Of a stretch of DNA of 64,000 bases, positions 1 to 9,528 are shown piece by piece; the stretch's first letter is position 1; each line of letters opens with the position of its first letter. A model generated the notes under the pieces. That model saw nothing but the letters and a program-made list of their open reading frames with translations. It did not search any database and was not told the origin of the DNA. The stretch comes from Cristatella mucedo (lineage: Eukaryota > Bryozoa > Phylactolaemata > Cristatellidae), in NCBI GenBank assembly GCA_009760855.2, contig WPIO01000010.1:6452001-6516000 (forward strand), in the 5' to 3' direction. Position numbers and translations under genes: made by a program.

Positions 1-105
1 TGGTACAATGCTTGGCCTGGTGGGGGAGTAGATCTGAAAAATAGGCTGGAGCCAAAGAATAAAGTAACCTAAAAGTGAGCCACACAACCTTGAATTTGAT
101 CAGTT
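1..105 (-). repeat. LINE-B internal fragment
   Basis: Reverse-complement match to the C-terminal coding part of the LINE-B copies at 13830, 23400 and 42880: the blocks around the GGAGCC and CTCCCCC motifs occur in the same order. The fragment may continue left of the window. No open frame is kept. Confidence 0.55.
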
Positions 106-299
106 CCTTGACTTCTAGTCATTGCAGGTCTGCGAGAAGTGGTGTGACATGGCAATGGCGAAGCCAACGACAGAAAGCCTAGCTGGGGGTATTTTGCACC
201 AGATGTAATCGTTTGATCGCACAAGCCGGTATTCTGACAAGCAGTGAGCTACAGGATTCAATACGGGATGTCATAAATGCATGAACCAACTTAGACGTG

Positions 300-655
300 G
301 TAGTTAATAAGCTCCAAAACCTGGATCTCACTCCCGACTTACGTGAAGACATCCCCTTACTTGATCACATTTAAAAAGAAATTAAAAACGGACCTATTTA
401 TGACAGAATTTTATGAGTCCCTGTGATTTGTCTTTTATGTGCTCAAGCATGCCGACACTGTTGCATTCTGCCACTAACCACAGTTGCATGATGGACCTGT
501 GCATGTCACCACTAACCACGCTATTCATGTTGTTTAACGAAGCATAATACCACTCGCCATTCGATCGTGTTTACTTTATAGCAAATTTAAAGTGCCTAGA
601 AAGAGATTAAGTTCTCTGAGGACACTTAATTAATTGTATTAATATTACTATAAGT
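300..655 (+). repeat. LINE-B 3' end, 5'-truncated copy
   Basis: This carries the last coding part of LINE-B (decayed form of the CCCAAAGCCTGGAACTCA block), the 3' UTR with its repeated CACTAACCA elements, and the terminal hairpin (TGCCTAG, AGAGA, TCTCT) followed by an ATT-rich tail. From about 525 on it shares private variants (CACTCGCCATTC) with the minus-strand copy near 29.1 kb, so it belongs to a larger duplicated unit. Dead non-LTR retrotransposon remnant. Confidence 0.7.
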
Positions 656-1950
656 CGCAGCCAGAGAATGAAAGGATTTAAAAGCCACAAACAGGACCTC
701 GATGTCATGTCGCTGCTTGCCGGATAGCTATGGTAGCAGTAAGAGGCATATACCTAACGATGACCTAAACGTGGTGGATACCAGTCCGATAGGAGGCAAG
801 CAATTATTATGCACTGCAGGTGGGATTGGCAGTCGATAAGAATCATTTGCCGCTACGCAAATAAGATTGCTAAACTAGATAGTATCTTTCTACACCAGTC
901 TCTTTCCGGGAGTAGTGATAGAGTGAGGCAGTGGCAAGAGTCAGGACAAAGAAGCTTGGCTGTCAAGTTTAGCACTCTTGGGTAGCCAAAGTTTTGCTGT
1001 CGCTACAGAATTCTGGCTTTGCCTAAAACATCTTTCTGTTTGACATAAACTAACTTAGCTGTTAATATACCCTACGTAAATGTAGGGCTTATGAATGACG
1101 AATCATGTGCTGTCACAACTTAATCTTTCAAGTTGACAACCTATGATTATGCACCTGATGTAAGCGTTAGCTTGCACGGGGTGGAGGAGTGCATTTTCAA
1201 TGCAGTCAGAAGTTGTCACTGGGTTTGCTTAGAGTGGGTGACATGGTAAATTCGCGACTTTTCCCCTATCGTGCTAGCTCAGCTTCAGCTTTTTCTGGTT
1301 TTGCTTGTGATATTGCTGCTCATCTGACCGACGCTATGCTTAGCAGCGGACTACAGGTTGACCGGATGTGGTCTACATCCGGGCGTGAATCATAGCACTC
1401 CTTTCCTTTCCTTTCTCAACCCCTATTGAGAGACAAAGTTATGTTTATGCTTCAGTAGCTCTAGGAATTTTGTGTTTCTTCAAACAGAAGGCAGTAGCAC
1501 ATTTCACTTGGCATGCTCATGCGGATGCAGCTGTAAAGTAACCCAGCACTCGCTATAGAGAATCTGCTGTTGGCAGCAGAAGAGATAACTTTCACACTTC
1601 TTCTCCACCAGCGCCGGATGCACGACCATGTGACCGCATGTTTGCGGCTCTTGGGGCAGCTCCAATGGCCCGCCTCGTCGATCAAAATGGACAAGTTACT
1701 TCGACTTCTCCCCCTAGTCGACTCCAGCTCGAATCTTCCGGTTCCAGACAAGGTAGCTTCCAAATGCAGCTGAATTTAATCGCACTGGGCATTTCGATTA
1801 CCAGCTGCTCCTAGCATACATAGCAGAGCTTCAGTGAACTGTGGCCATTGCCGAATTAGCCTTGGCATCCCGTTTTTCACAGGGGAAACGAATCTGCAGC
1901 AAGTCCATCTCACCAGGGTAACTGTACACGGTGTTTACCTAATATAACTC
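656..1950 (+). repeat. Dispersed repeat family D, copy 1
   Basis: A unit of about 1.3 kb that reappears inverted at 27690-28990, and in part, also inverted, at 7170-7640. Shared blocks run end to end, for example TTTAAATCC/GGATTTAAA near one end and GTTTACCTAATATAA at the other. It is preceded by a LINE-B 3' end and followed by a SINE2 tail in both long copies. Short frames inside (such as 1189-1395 and 1461-1763) are not conserved and not recognised. Class unknown: it could be a non-autonomous element or an old segmental duplication. Confidence 0.7.
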
Positions 1951-1986
1951 ATTTATCTAGCGCCCTAAGATAACTTAGATATCTAT
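1940..1986 (-). repeat. SINE2 tail only
   Basis: On the minus strand this reads as the SINE2 3' terminal block, GCCTGAATAGA to GGGCGCTA and then AATGAGTTA. The tRNA-like head is missing because the Gypsy sequence begins here. It is continuous with family D, as in the copy at 27.65 kb. Confidence 0.6.
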
Positions 1987-2384
1987 TCAGGCACACAGCG
2001 CACGCCACGGGGCTCGAATTCAGTAGGAACACGCGAGAGGGCGTCGGCGTTGGAATTAGCCTTGCCGCAACGGTACCGGACCTCCATGTCGTACTCCTGC
2101 AATTCAAGACCCCACCGAGCCAAGCGGTTGGAGTCATGGTTGCCTCGCAGGACCCATACGAGTGGTTGATGGTCGGTGAGGACCAAGAACTTGTGTCCAT
2201 ACAGATACCCGCGGAAGTGGCGTACGGCAGTCACTACCGCAAGAGCCTCTCGTTCGACAGTCGAATAACGGCGTTCGGTATCGTTTAAGACGCGGCTGTA
2301 GTAGGCGACGGGGTGCTCTTTGCCATCAACTACTTGTCCTAGCACTGCCCCTACAGCAGCTGCGCTTGCGTCAGTGCAGAGCAC
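1983..2384 (-). pseudogene. pol: Gypsy RNase H, C-terminal end of remaining pol
   Basis: A frame of 133 residues with LCTDASAAAVGAVLGQ (first catalytic Asp), EREALAVVTAVRHFR (catalytic Glu) and LTDHQPLVWV (second Asp), ending NADALSRVP. It degrades RNA in RNA/DNA hybrids. In intact Gypsy elements the integrase (HHCC and DDE) follows directly; here the frame stops at 1983 and the sequence turns into other repeats. Confidence 0.88.
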
Positions 2385-2426
2385 GAAGGGTATTGAAAAA
2401 AATCTGGAAATCGAAGAACCGGCTCC

Positions 2427-3752
2427 CTACTCAGATGGTCCCGGAGAACAGCGAATGCTTGTTCGCAATCTGCAGTCCATCAAAAAACACTTGGCCTTGC
2501 GGAGCAGATTGGTCAACGGTGTAGCCACTTTAGCAAAAGCAGGGATAAACTTGCGATAGTATGACGCCAACCCCAGGAACTGAAGCACTGTGGCGAGCGA
2601 GTGTGGTCGCGGGTATGCATTCACCTTGGCGACGTTCTCGGGGTCTGGCCGCATCCCGGCAGATGACAACATATGCCCAAGGTAGCGTACTGTTTGCCGC
2701 GCGAATTGGCATTTTGACGGTTTTACCTTAAGACCATTGGAGCGTAGGCGCTCCAAGACTCTCGACAGACGCAACAAATGGTCCTCAAAGGTTCTCGAGA
2801 ATATCAGAATGTCGTCTAGGTAGACAAGGCATTCGGACCAGTTGAGATTAGCTAGACAATAGTCCATGGCACGCTGAAATGTGCTAGGCGCATTACATAG
2901 CCCGAAACTCATTTTCAAAAATTGGAATTTCCCTCGATAAGTGGTGAACGCAGTCTTCTGTCTATCGTCGGGGTGAACGGCAACCTGCCAATATCCCGAT
3001 GCTAAATCTGGCGTACTAAAGTAGCCTGCCCCACCCAACAACTGGCTGACCTCATCGGGTCGAGGAAGCGGATAACAGTCCTTAACAGTGACCGAGTTCA
3101 ACTTCCTATAGTCTACGCAGAACCGGTAAGTACCATCCTTCTTCTTCACCAGGATGACAGGAGAGGACCACGGGCCAACACTGGGCTCAATGATTCCTCC
3201 TTCCAACATTTCGTCGATCTGATGGACAATTTCGTGTCGCAGGGCCTGGGGGACCGGATACGGCCTACAGTGAATAGGCGCTGCGTTGCGAGTGTCAATC
3301 CTGTGGGTGACAGAGTCCATTAGGCCCAGGTCCAGATTGTTGGTCGCGAATACATCGCAAAAGGTCGACAACAATTGAGTGAGGGCTCTTTTCTGGGTCT
3401 CAGAAAGATCCGACTGGGATAGGTTGAATTGCACACTATCCGTACCGACGAAGCCCACGCGGTTGGTGGGGGGCCGTCTGTCAGGAGAGTTGGCGGCAGG
3501 GAACACCGGTTCAGCGAAGCCGAGGCAGGTCAAATAAAACAAAAAAACCGGACATGTTGACATATTTAAGATTCTAACTGGCAGAAGTCCGCCCATCGGA
3601 GCCACCACGGCCCGAGCAGCTGTGAGCCCTTTACCATTAAGTCGGTCAGCATTTGCCTCGAAAAGGAGAAGACCTAATGTAGGGGTCCCTCCATTACGCC
3701 CTGCAGTAAGCGTTGGCAGCGTGGGGCAATCGTGATGTCTGTCGCAAGGCAC
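2427..3752 (-). pseudogene. pol: Gypsy reverse transcriptase
   Basis: A frame of 441 residues. It carries the full Gypsy RT motif series: GGIIEPSVGPWSSPVILVKK, YRFCVDYRKLNSVTVKD, YFSTPDLASGYWQV, then LVYLDDILIFS with the catalytic YLDD box, and the thumb/connection block QFLGLASYYRKFI. The first 130 or so residues are the linker after the protease. It makes cDNA in the particle. The frame is lost near 2430 before RNase H. The RT core itself is well kept, so this copy is moderately young. Confidence 0.92.
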
Positions 3753-3786
3753 ACCTGGCGCGGAGGAGGTACAGCCTCAGAGGGAC

Positions 3787-4146
3787 CTACAAGCGGTAGA
3801 TGGTGGTCACCCACCTGCACGGCTCCGTGCCTATAGTCGTACGTGACGGCGGTAGAGTAGCAAGAAAGTTGGTACCCAGCAGCAGCGGTTGCAGAGACTC
3901 GGTGGTGACATAAAATTGGTGCTCGCGGGTGATGCTTCCCACTTGCACGCTCGCGGTCACGGCCCCGATTATAGGTAAGGTAGAACCCGTTATACTGGAG
4001 GCCCGAACAAGGGAGGCCGATATCAAGGAAATATTCGCACCGGTGTCCCATAGTGCAGGGATCAGGACACCATTCACCTTCACCAGCGCGATGGTGTGTG
4101 GGGCGATGGTGTGTGGGGCGGGGGGCCCCGGTGTCCACGGCTTCAT
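3787..4146 (-). pseudogene. pol: Gypsy aspartic protease
   Basis: A frame of 119 residues with the retroviral-type active site ALWDTGANISLIS (DTGA, near residues 35-38) and a later ILPIIGAVTA-like flap and strand region. It would cut the Gag-Pol polyprotein as a dimer. At the N-terminal side a 15-bp tandem duplication (4089-4121) gives PHTIAPHTIA. It is separated from RT by a stop and a frame change near 3770, so Pol is no longer one reading frame. Confidence 0.85.
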
Positions 4147-4168
4147 GCCGCATCGGCGCCCGTGCTAG

Positions 4169-5345
4169 TCACTCCTGTTGAGACGGTGCCGACCGAGCGT
4201 CCCAGAAACCGCAGCCATTACGACCAAAACCGCTCTCAGATACCTGGCCAGCCATGGGCTGTGTCTGGACGCCGGTCGAGGATGAAGGTATCCACCCAGC
4301 CGAAGCATAGTTCGCGTCCCTACTCCCACCAAGAGAACCGGAAGATTCCGGCCCATGGGGTTGCCAGGCCGAAAGGTGTGGAGGGGAACCGCCTGGATTG
4401 TAGCGTACTGGCTCGCTGGGGCTTCGATCAGCCGACTCGTAATGGAACGGCCTGCCACGTCCTGCGTCCGCCCAGCCATTCCTGTGACCCATGGCAGCCT
4501 GCACCCGGTCGTCGGAACGCCGACTGTTGTGTGCGAATGGCCTACGCCCGATGGTCAGGTCGGCCTGTGGGCAGTTACCAGCGGTGTGGCCTGGTTTGGA
4601 ACAAATCCTGCAGAGGGGGCGGCCTTCCTTGGTATGGAAGCCGGATGAAGAATTAAAGGGCTTACGCGGCGCCGGGCGGGGCTCGTACGATTGTCTACGG
4701 GTGGGGTCGAAGTTTTCCCTCTTCCCCTCGGCAAGCAGGTCACACACCTTGGTCATTTGCCCGGCCAATGCATCCACCTTACTCTCTATATCGCGCGAAA
4801 TATGGGCCCTATCCCTTCCTGATGGGTATGGGCGGCCTTGGTCGCCGGCGTGCGCGGCAGAAGCAGCCCCGCGACTGAAGAAGCGAGGGTTGGCTTCGCA
4901 TCTTTCAGCGAAAGCTAGAGCTTCGTCTAGGCAGGCACAGTCTTTGGCAAAGACGGCGCCGCTAATGTCGGGATGAAGGCCCCCAATGAACAAGGAGAGG
5001 ACCATAGCGTCACGGTCCGCCTGCGGAGTAGTAGGGTAAGCGACGGCTGCAGTATCTACAAGGTGTCTATAGAAATCATAAACGCTTTGCGAAGCGCCCT
5101 GGCGACAACCGTGTAGGGCCCCGCGAGCAGCATCGCGACGCACGCCAGCGGTGAACGTTCACACCAGTTCACCTTTCATTTCCTCAAATGTACATCGCTG
5201 GCCTGGCTCAGCCGTTCATAGACCGAGCAATATACGTCGAGCGCTCGGCCGCGAAAATATGCCCCCAAGCGCAATAGCTGAAGGTCCGGAGACCATCCGC
5301 AGGACCTAGAAAGTACCTCATAGTCGCTGATCCACCGTGGGAAGG
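4169..5345 (-). pseudogene. gag: Gypsy Gag, capsid and nucleocapsid part
   Basis: Two consecutive frames cover this: about 5345-5165 (WISDYEVLSRSCGW, capsid N-terminal domain) and 5143-4169, listed with a GTG start that is really the middle of Gag. The latter holds the capsid C-terminal part and then CRICSKPGHTAGNC, a perfect C-X2-C-X4-H-X4-C zinc knuckle at about residue 180 of that frame. The stop at 4169 precedes the protease frame. The frameshift near 5160 shows decay. Confidence 0.85.
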
Positions 5346-6184
5346 AGTCCCCGGTAAGGTGCCAGTTGCAGCGGTGAGGCCTCTACGCTCCCGTCAAATG
5401 AGGCTGTGGGTTCGGGCACTACGAAGATCCGGCTCGGCAATGCCGGCTCAGCCGTGCGAGGAGTCTGCTCAGCGCGCGGGCTAGCGACAGGTCGGACGTA
5501 GTCTCCGCTCGCATTAGCCGCCGGCGCGAAAATAAGGGCGGCGTCCGAGTGCGCCTGTGGCTTTTCCGAATGGTCCGGCCGCGGATAGCTTGCCGCGCCA
5601 CCGGAAGCAGGGTTAGCAGAAAAAGGCTCCGCGCGGGGTGAAGGAAAGATAGCGGTCGCAGCGTGCGAAGCATGAGCAGCGTGCGAAGCATGAGCAGCGT
5701 GCGAAGCATGAGCAGCGTGCGAAGCATGAGCAGCGTGCGAAGCATGAGCAGCGTGCGAAGCATGAGCAGCGTGCGGCGGAGCGACTCCTGCCGGGCACGT
5801 CGTAACGTACGGGGCGTAACCTTCGGCGCGTCGCAAGGCGGTGGGCGCAGCATACCCCTCCGGGTGCGGTAAGAGACCGACCGCGTACTGCGATGGCGAA
5901 TGAAGTACGGTCGGAGCACCGTGCGGCGCAGCTGGCGGGGTGCCGGTCGGCGGCAAAGTTACCGACCCGGCTGGTGTGCTGGCGCTGGGGCGGCTGACCC
6001 GCGAAGCCGCCGCCGCGCGTAGCTGCGCGTTCTCTTCCTCAAGCACGCGTAAACGCTCAGTCAAATCGCGACTGATCGAAGCAAAAATAGGGCGATCGTT
6101 TATGCTCGCCTGCAGAATGTCGAACGCTGGGCCGGAGTTATTCAATAGCCCCGAACCGTTAAACGACGCCATCCCCACGTCCAA
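5318..6184 (-). pseudogene. gag: Gypsy Gag, N-terminal part
   Basis: A frame of 288 residues starting MDVGMASFNGSG. A short coiled-coil-like stretch (LTERLRVLEEENAQLRA) lies near residues 40-56. It is followed by a long Ala/Pro/Ser-rich region with a six-residue HAAHAS-type repeat array near residues 140-180. It reads out of frame at about 5350; the true continuation, with the TGDSFPRW block typical of Gypsy capsid starts, lies one frame over and reaches about 5165. Gag would form the cytoplasmic particle. The start ATG at 6184 lies 45 bp downstream of the primer-binding site, as expected. Confidence 0.8.
5661..5768 (-). repeat. 18-bp tandem repeat in Gag, 6 full units
   Basis: The unit GCGTGCGAAGCATGAGCA on the plus strand is repeated six times almost without change, plus a partial unit. 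In the Gag frame it encodes a repeated Ala/His/Ser hexapeptide. The unit length is a multiple of three, so the number of units can vary without breaking Gag. Confidence 0.9.
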
Positions 6185-6215
6185 TCAAGAAGGTTGCAGG
6201 TGTTTCGAATCAAAA

Positions 6216-6229
6216 GCAGGGTCACCAAA
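6216..6229 (-). promoter_or_regulatory. Gypsy primer-binding site
   Basis: On the minus strand, GTTACA (an LTR-type end) is followed two bases on by TGGTGACCCTGC. TGG is the complement of a tRNA CCA end, and the following bases are complementary to a tRNA acceptor 3' strand. The position, between LTR and Gag start, is as expected. Which tRNA is not resolved. Confidence 0.65.
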
Positions 6230-6339
6230 TGTAACCGCGTAGAGGTTCGTCCCCCGGTTCTCTACCGGTGGACTGTGTGATGCAGTGCTGCAGTGCGGTT
6301 AAAACACAGGCGGCCACAACTGGGTGCCGAAAGCAACAG

Positions 6340-6345
6340 TTTATT
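6340..6345 (-). promoter_or_regulatory. LTR poly(A) signal
   Basis: AATAAA on the minus strand about 110 bp before the LTR inner edge. The place fits the R/U5 border of an LTR. Confidence 0.5.
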
Positions 6346-6382
6346 GTGGGCATGTTAGTAGTGGTTACGCGCCGGCGCAAGC

Positions 6383-6540
6383 GCTTTACGCGGCGCGTAC
6401 CGGACCGACGGAGTTAACTGCGCGAACTCCCGAAGCCCGAGTATAACCAACTACCCTGTGCGTTTACGCGGCGCGTACCGGACCGACGGAGTTAACTAAG
6501 CGAACTCCCGAAGCCCGCGTATAATACACTAACCTATGCG
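6383..6540 (-). repeat. 78-bp tandem duplication in the LTR
   Basis: Two copies of the GC-rich block with TTTACGCGGCGCG and GACGGAGTTAACT, offset by 78 bp. On the minus strand each copy begins with a TATA-like string (TATTATACGC or TTATACTCG) upstream of the poly(A) signal, so the block probably holds the core promoter. Confidence 0.75.
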
Positions 6541-6654
6541 CGCGTCGCTTGCAATTGCGAAGGCGGGTTGCTACAGCACCCCAAGATACGAGCAGCTAAC
6601 TAAGTAGCCGGCAGAACACAACTGCGCAGTCTAAGTTACACTTAGCTGTTCGTC

Positions 6655-6862
6655 GCCGTAGGTTCGTCTCTCGTGCTCTCGAAGCGTAGTCTCGCATCGA
6701 CTACCAAGCTGCAGCTCTGAGCTCTCGGGGCGTAGTCCCTGCTCGACTACCCAAGCTCTCTCAGCTCTCGGGGCGTAGTCTCTCTCGACTACCCAAGCTG
6801 CAGCCCTGAGCTCTCTGGGCGTAGTCTCTGCTCGACTACCCAAGCTGTCCGAGTAAGCTCTC
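6655..6862 (-). repeat. 45-bp imperfect tandem repeat in the LTR
   Basis: Four copies of GCTCTCGGGGCGTAGTCTCT followed by CGACTACCCAAGCTG. Repeats of this kind in an LTR U3 often act as enhancers, but that is inference. A frame that runs through it (6631-6894) is a by-product of the repeat. Confidence 0.8.
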
Positions 6863-6930
6863 ACTCGTCTCATTATATTCTCTCTCCTTTCCACTACTGA
6901 CCTCGCGCGCCGCTGCTATTTCTACTTCAG

Positions 6931-7165
6931 CATATTAGTCGGTGCACATCCTGACCGCAACGTCTGCACCAGGCTTCATTCTAACTTTAGCGGGTAGACC
7001 AGGAGTCGGGCTTGTACTAGCTGTCCAAGTCGAACCCGCTAAGACAACCACATTAGTCGCTCCATCTCCTAACCGCATCGCCTGCATAAAGCTCCATTCT
7101 AACCTGAGCTAGGTGAGTCAGGAGCTGGGTCTGTACTAGGCGCCCTAGTCGACCCCCCCCTCTAA
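6931..7165. repeat. 118-bp imperfect tandem duplication
   Basis: ATTAGTCGG...CATTCTAAC...TTGTACTAG at 6934 returns as ATTAGTCGC...CATTCTAAC...CTGTACTAG at 7052. It lies between the LTR and family D copy 3, and whether it belongs to the LTR is not clear. Confidence 0.65.
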
Positions 7166-7169
7166 GGCA

Positions 7170-7640
7170 AGGGCTCCCATCGCGGCTAAGCTGAGAGCTG
7201 CACCAGTGCAGATTCTCTATAGCGAGTGCTAGGTTAGTGTACAGCTTCAAATACGCTTCCGCAGGGCAAGCGAAAAGCGTTACTGCCTTTTTTAAGGAAA
7301 CACGGCATGTCGGGCGCCACTTAAACATAACCAATAGTATATCACCTATATTTGCCTGTGTCGCTTGAGAGCAGCAAGGCAAGGCATGCGGCGAGAGTCA
7401 GGCCCGGCCCCGGAGTTTGGTCAATTTCGGTCGACCGGTAGTCTGCTCTCGGAAGTAGCTTTGGCCGGATTAACTGCAGCAGCAGCGCCAGCAAAATAAG
7501 AACGAGCTGAAGCTGAGTGCGCAAGAAGGATGGCGGAGTTGCAAACTCATCAAGTGACTAATTCAGCGACGCCTCGGTCACGACTATAGACTGCTTTGCA
7601 CGTGCACTCCACAACCCCAGCAAACAAACACCTACATCAG
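7170..7640 (-). repeat. Family D, partial copy 3
   Basis: Matches 28060-28500 in the same orientation (shared GATTCTCTATAG, TACTGCCTTT, GAGCTTAAGCTGAG-type blocks), and therefore lies inverted to copy 1 at 656-1950. It is more diverged than copies 1 and 2 are from each other. Confidence 0.6.
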
Positions 7641-8224
7641 ATTTCTAAGTGTACGGCGACGACTAGGAAGAAAAGGCTAACAGGACTCAATTCTTCTTCC
7701 ACTAGTCTATTATTTATGGATTAAGACTTTCTCTTTTTAAAACTAAGTTTGGTTTTTCTACGACTAAGTTAGCTTTTGCAAATAGACTGTAATTGGGAAA
7801 ACTCACTTCGAGCAATGACTATATTATAGGCTGAGACCGTTTTATAATTAATAGCTGAAAGCATTTATGCTTTCTGCTTTATCACAAAATACAGTTTTCT
7901 GCTTCATTTTAATTTTTGCAGGCCAGTTAAGACAAATTACGGTAAAGCAAATTTAAGAAGTTTTCAATAATTGTGGAAGACTGAACGGACGCGCTTTTGC
8001 GGTCAAGTATATGCAAGCAATAAAACTTGTTTTTATCAATTCAAACATTTATTACGAGTCTAAACATGAAACGGCGTGTATACCTTACAGCTGGTGCTTT
8101 AGCTAGTCAATGGAATCCTCAAGATCCAGTTCACTGGCTGTCATAGGAGCTCAGCAAATTATATTTTATAAATAAAATTGTTACTAAGACGTAATGGATG
8201 GTACTCATGCCCTATTCACTGTGG
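7641..8224. other. No recognised feature
   Basis: AT-rich single-copy-looking DNA. I see no frame, motif or repeat match here. Confidence 0.5.
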
Positions 8225-8400
8225 CATAGTCGAGCCGTGATATCACACGAGGTAAGGTGGTTGCTTTTATGTCCTCGGCCTAGAGGTCGTGGGTTCGATT
8301 CCTGTAGTGGGCGATCCTTTATCGCCACTGCAAGCGGTGGTGACAGCCGTCAAATCTCTTCTGTCGCTATACAAAAAGATGCTGGTTAAGCAGCTGGAAT
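8225..8400 (+). mobile_element. SINE1 (tRNA-derived)
   Basis: It starts GAGCCGTGAT, has an A-box-like GGTAAGGTGGTTGC and an exact pol III B box GGTTCGATTCC. This is followed by a family-specific body (TATCGCCACTGCAAGCGGTG, TCTTCTGTCGCTATA) that ends in a TTAAGCAGCT-type tail. At least nine related copies lie in the window. Not a functional tRNA gene: there is no acceptor pairing and the body continues past the tRNA part. Confidence 0.8.
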
Positions 8401-8692
8401 TTATTTTCATTTGTTTACCAAATTGTTTTAAATAGTTATGGAGCCACGTCCTCATTTTGAAAAATACGCTGGAAATTCCAGTATCAGTTTTTGTCTTTGG
8501 TGAATGCTGCGGTAAGGTGGGAAAATGGTAACTTGAGGATAGATAAGTCTACGATAAGTACCCTTGAGGTAAAATTCAAAGCGCCGAGCACCGTTGGAGC
8601 AAGTAGATCGGATATCGAAGATAGTTTGTAAAAGATTAAGCAAAGCAGTTAAAAGCTCAATTCTTAGCGGCCAACTTTATAAAAATAAAAAA
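8401..8692. other. No recognised feature between two SINE1 copies
   Basis: No frame or repeat match that I can support. The two flanking SINE1 copies face each other. Confidence 0.4.
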
Positions 8693-8866
8693 ATCCTAGC
8701 TGATTAAACAGCCTCTTTTTATAAAGCGACAGAAGAGCCTTTACGGCTATCACCACCGCTTGCAGTGGCGATAAAGAATCGCCCACTGCAGGAATCGAAC
8801 CCAAGACCTCGGGACCGAGGTCGTGAAAGCAACCGCCTTACCTAGTGTGCCATCGTGGCTCACTTG
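8693..8866 (-). mobile_element. SINE1 (tRNA-derived), inverted
   Basis: Nearly full-length SINE1 on the minus strand, from GAGCCACGATGGCACACTAG through the B-box region (GGTTCGATTCC) to the TTTAATCAGCTA tail. Closely similar to the copies at 8225 and 49287. Confidence 0.8.
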
Positions 8867-9248
8867 ATTAGATGCGTTGCCGCGGACGCCGCTAAAATTC
8901 CATCTCCGCTAAACTAAACACTGTTTTGCGCTCAGCCGTCTGAGAAATATACTTACTGACGCATTCCAGAAAATCTCAGCTGGTTGACCAAAGCCAATTT
9001 GGCAACAAGCCTTAGATAGTTTAGCCAAATGGTTTATCGAAATGTATCCTATTTAGTGCGGGTCCGTCCGAAAAAGTAGTTGGCTTTCTTACGATCAGAT
9101 TAGCTAGGGACATCGGGACACGGCCATACGTTTGTGAATATCTGATATTTGCTTATTAGCGAACTGTTCATAACCGAGGTTGGCTGTCTCGACAACTGCA
9201 CCGCGTGCTGTGATGCTGGGACCAACAGTAGAGAGAAAGATGAAATGC
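8867..9248. other. No recognised feature
   Basis: Ordinary composition. Nothing recognised. Confidence 0.4.

Positions 9249-9528
<280 letters not shown>

Larger units (their letters stand above)
1983..6230 (-). mobile_element. Ty3/Gypsy LTR retrotransposon, internal region, integrase missing
   Basis: Read on the minus strand the order is gag, CCHC zinc knuckle, aspartic protease, reverse transcriptase and RNase H, which is the Ty3/Gypsy order. At least three frame breaks separate the pieces (near 5350, 5160 and 2400). The chain ends just after the usual NADALSR motif of the RNase H end, where the integrase should follow; instead a SINE2 tail and family D begin. No second LTR lies downstream. 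The base composition is clearly richer in GC than the flanks. This is a dead, 3'-truncated copy. Confidence 0.9.
6230..6930 (-). repeat. Gypsy 5' LTR (outer edge uncertain)
   Basis: The inner edge is set by TGTAAC (plus strand) next to the primer-binding site. It contains a poly(A) signal at 6340-6345, a duplicated promoter-like block (6383-6540) and a 45-bp repeat array (6655-6862). No second LTR is present, so the outer border cannot be set by comparison; 6930 is only where a different repeat begins. Confidence 0.5.

Noticed and set aside
4096-4976. Plus-strand frames of 97-186 residues
   Set aside because: Shadows of the Gypsy gag frames on the other strand.
5613-5872. Cys/Ala-rich and Met/Ser-rich repeat proteins
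   Set aside because: Other frames of the 18-bp array inside gag.
656-7640. Family D copies at both sides of the Gypsy as its LTR pair, or a DIRS-type element with inverted repeats
   Set aside because: The copies are inverted to each other, not direct, and the element has an aspartic protease and standard primer-binding site next to a different LTR. D also occurs at 27.7 kb without Gypsy sequence.
8225-8300. tRNA gene
   Set aside because: The A and B boxes belong to the head of SINE1. The sequence continues into a repeated body with many copies and shows no acceptor stem pairing. The same applies to SINE2 heads.
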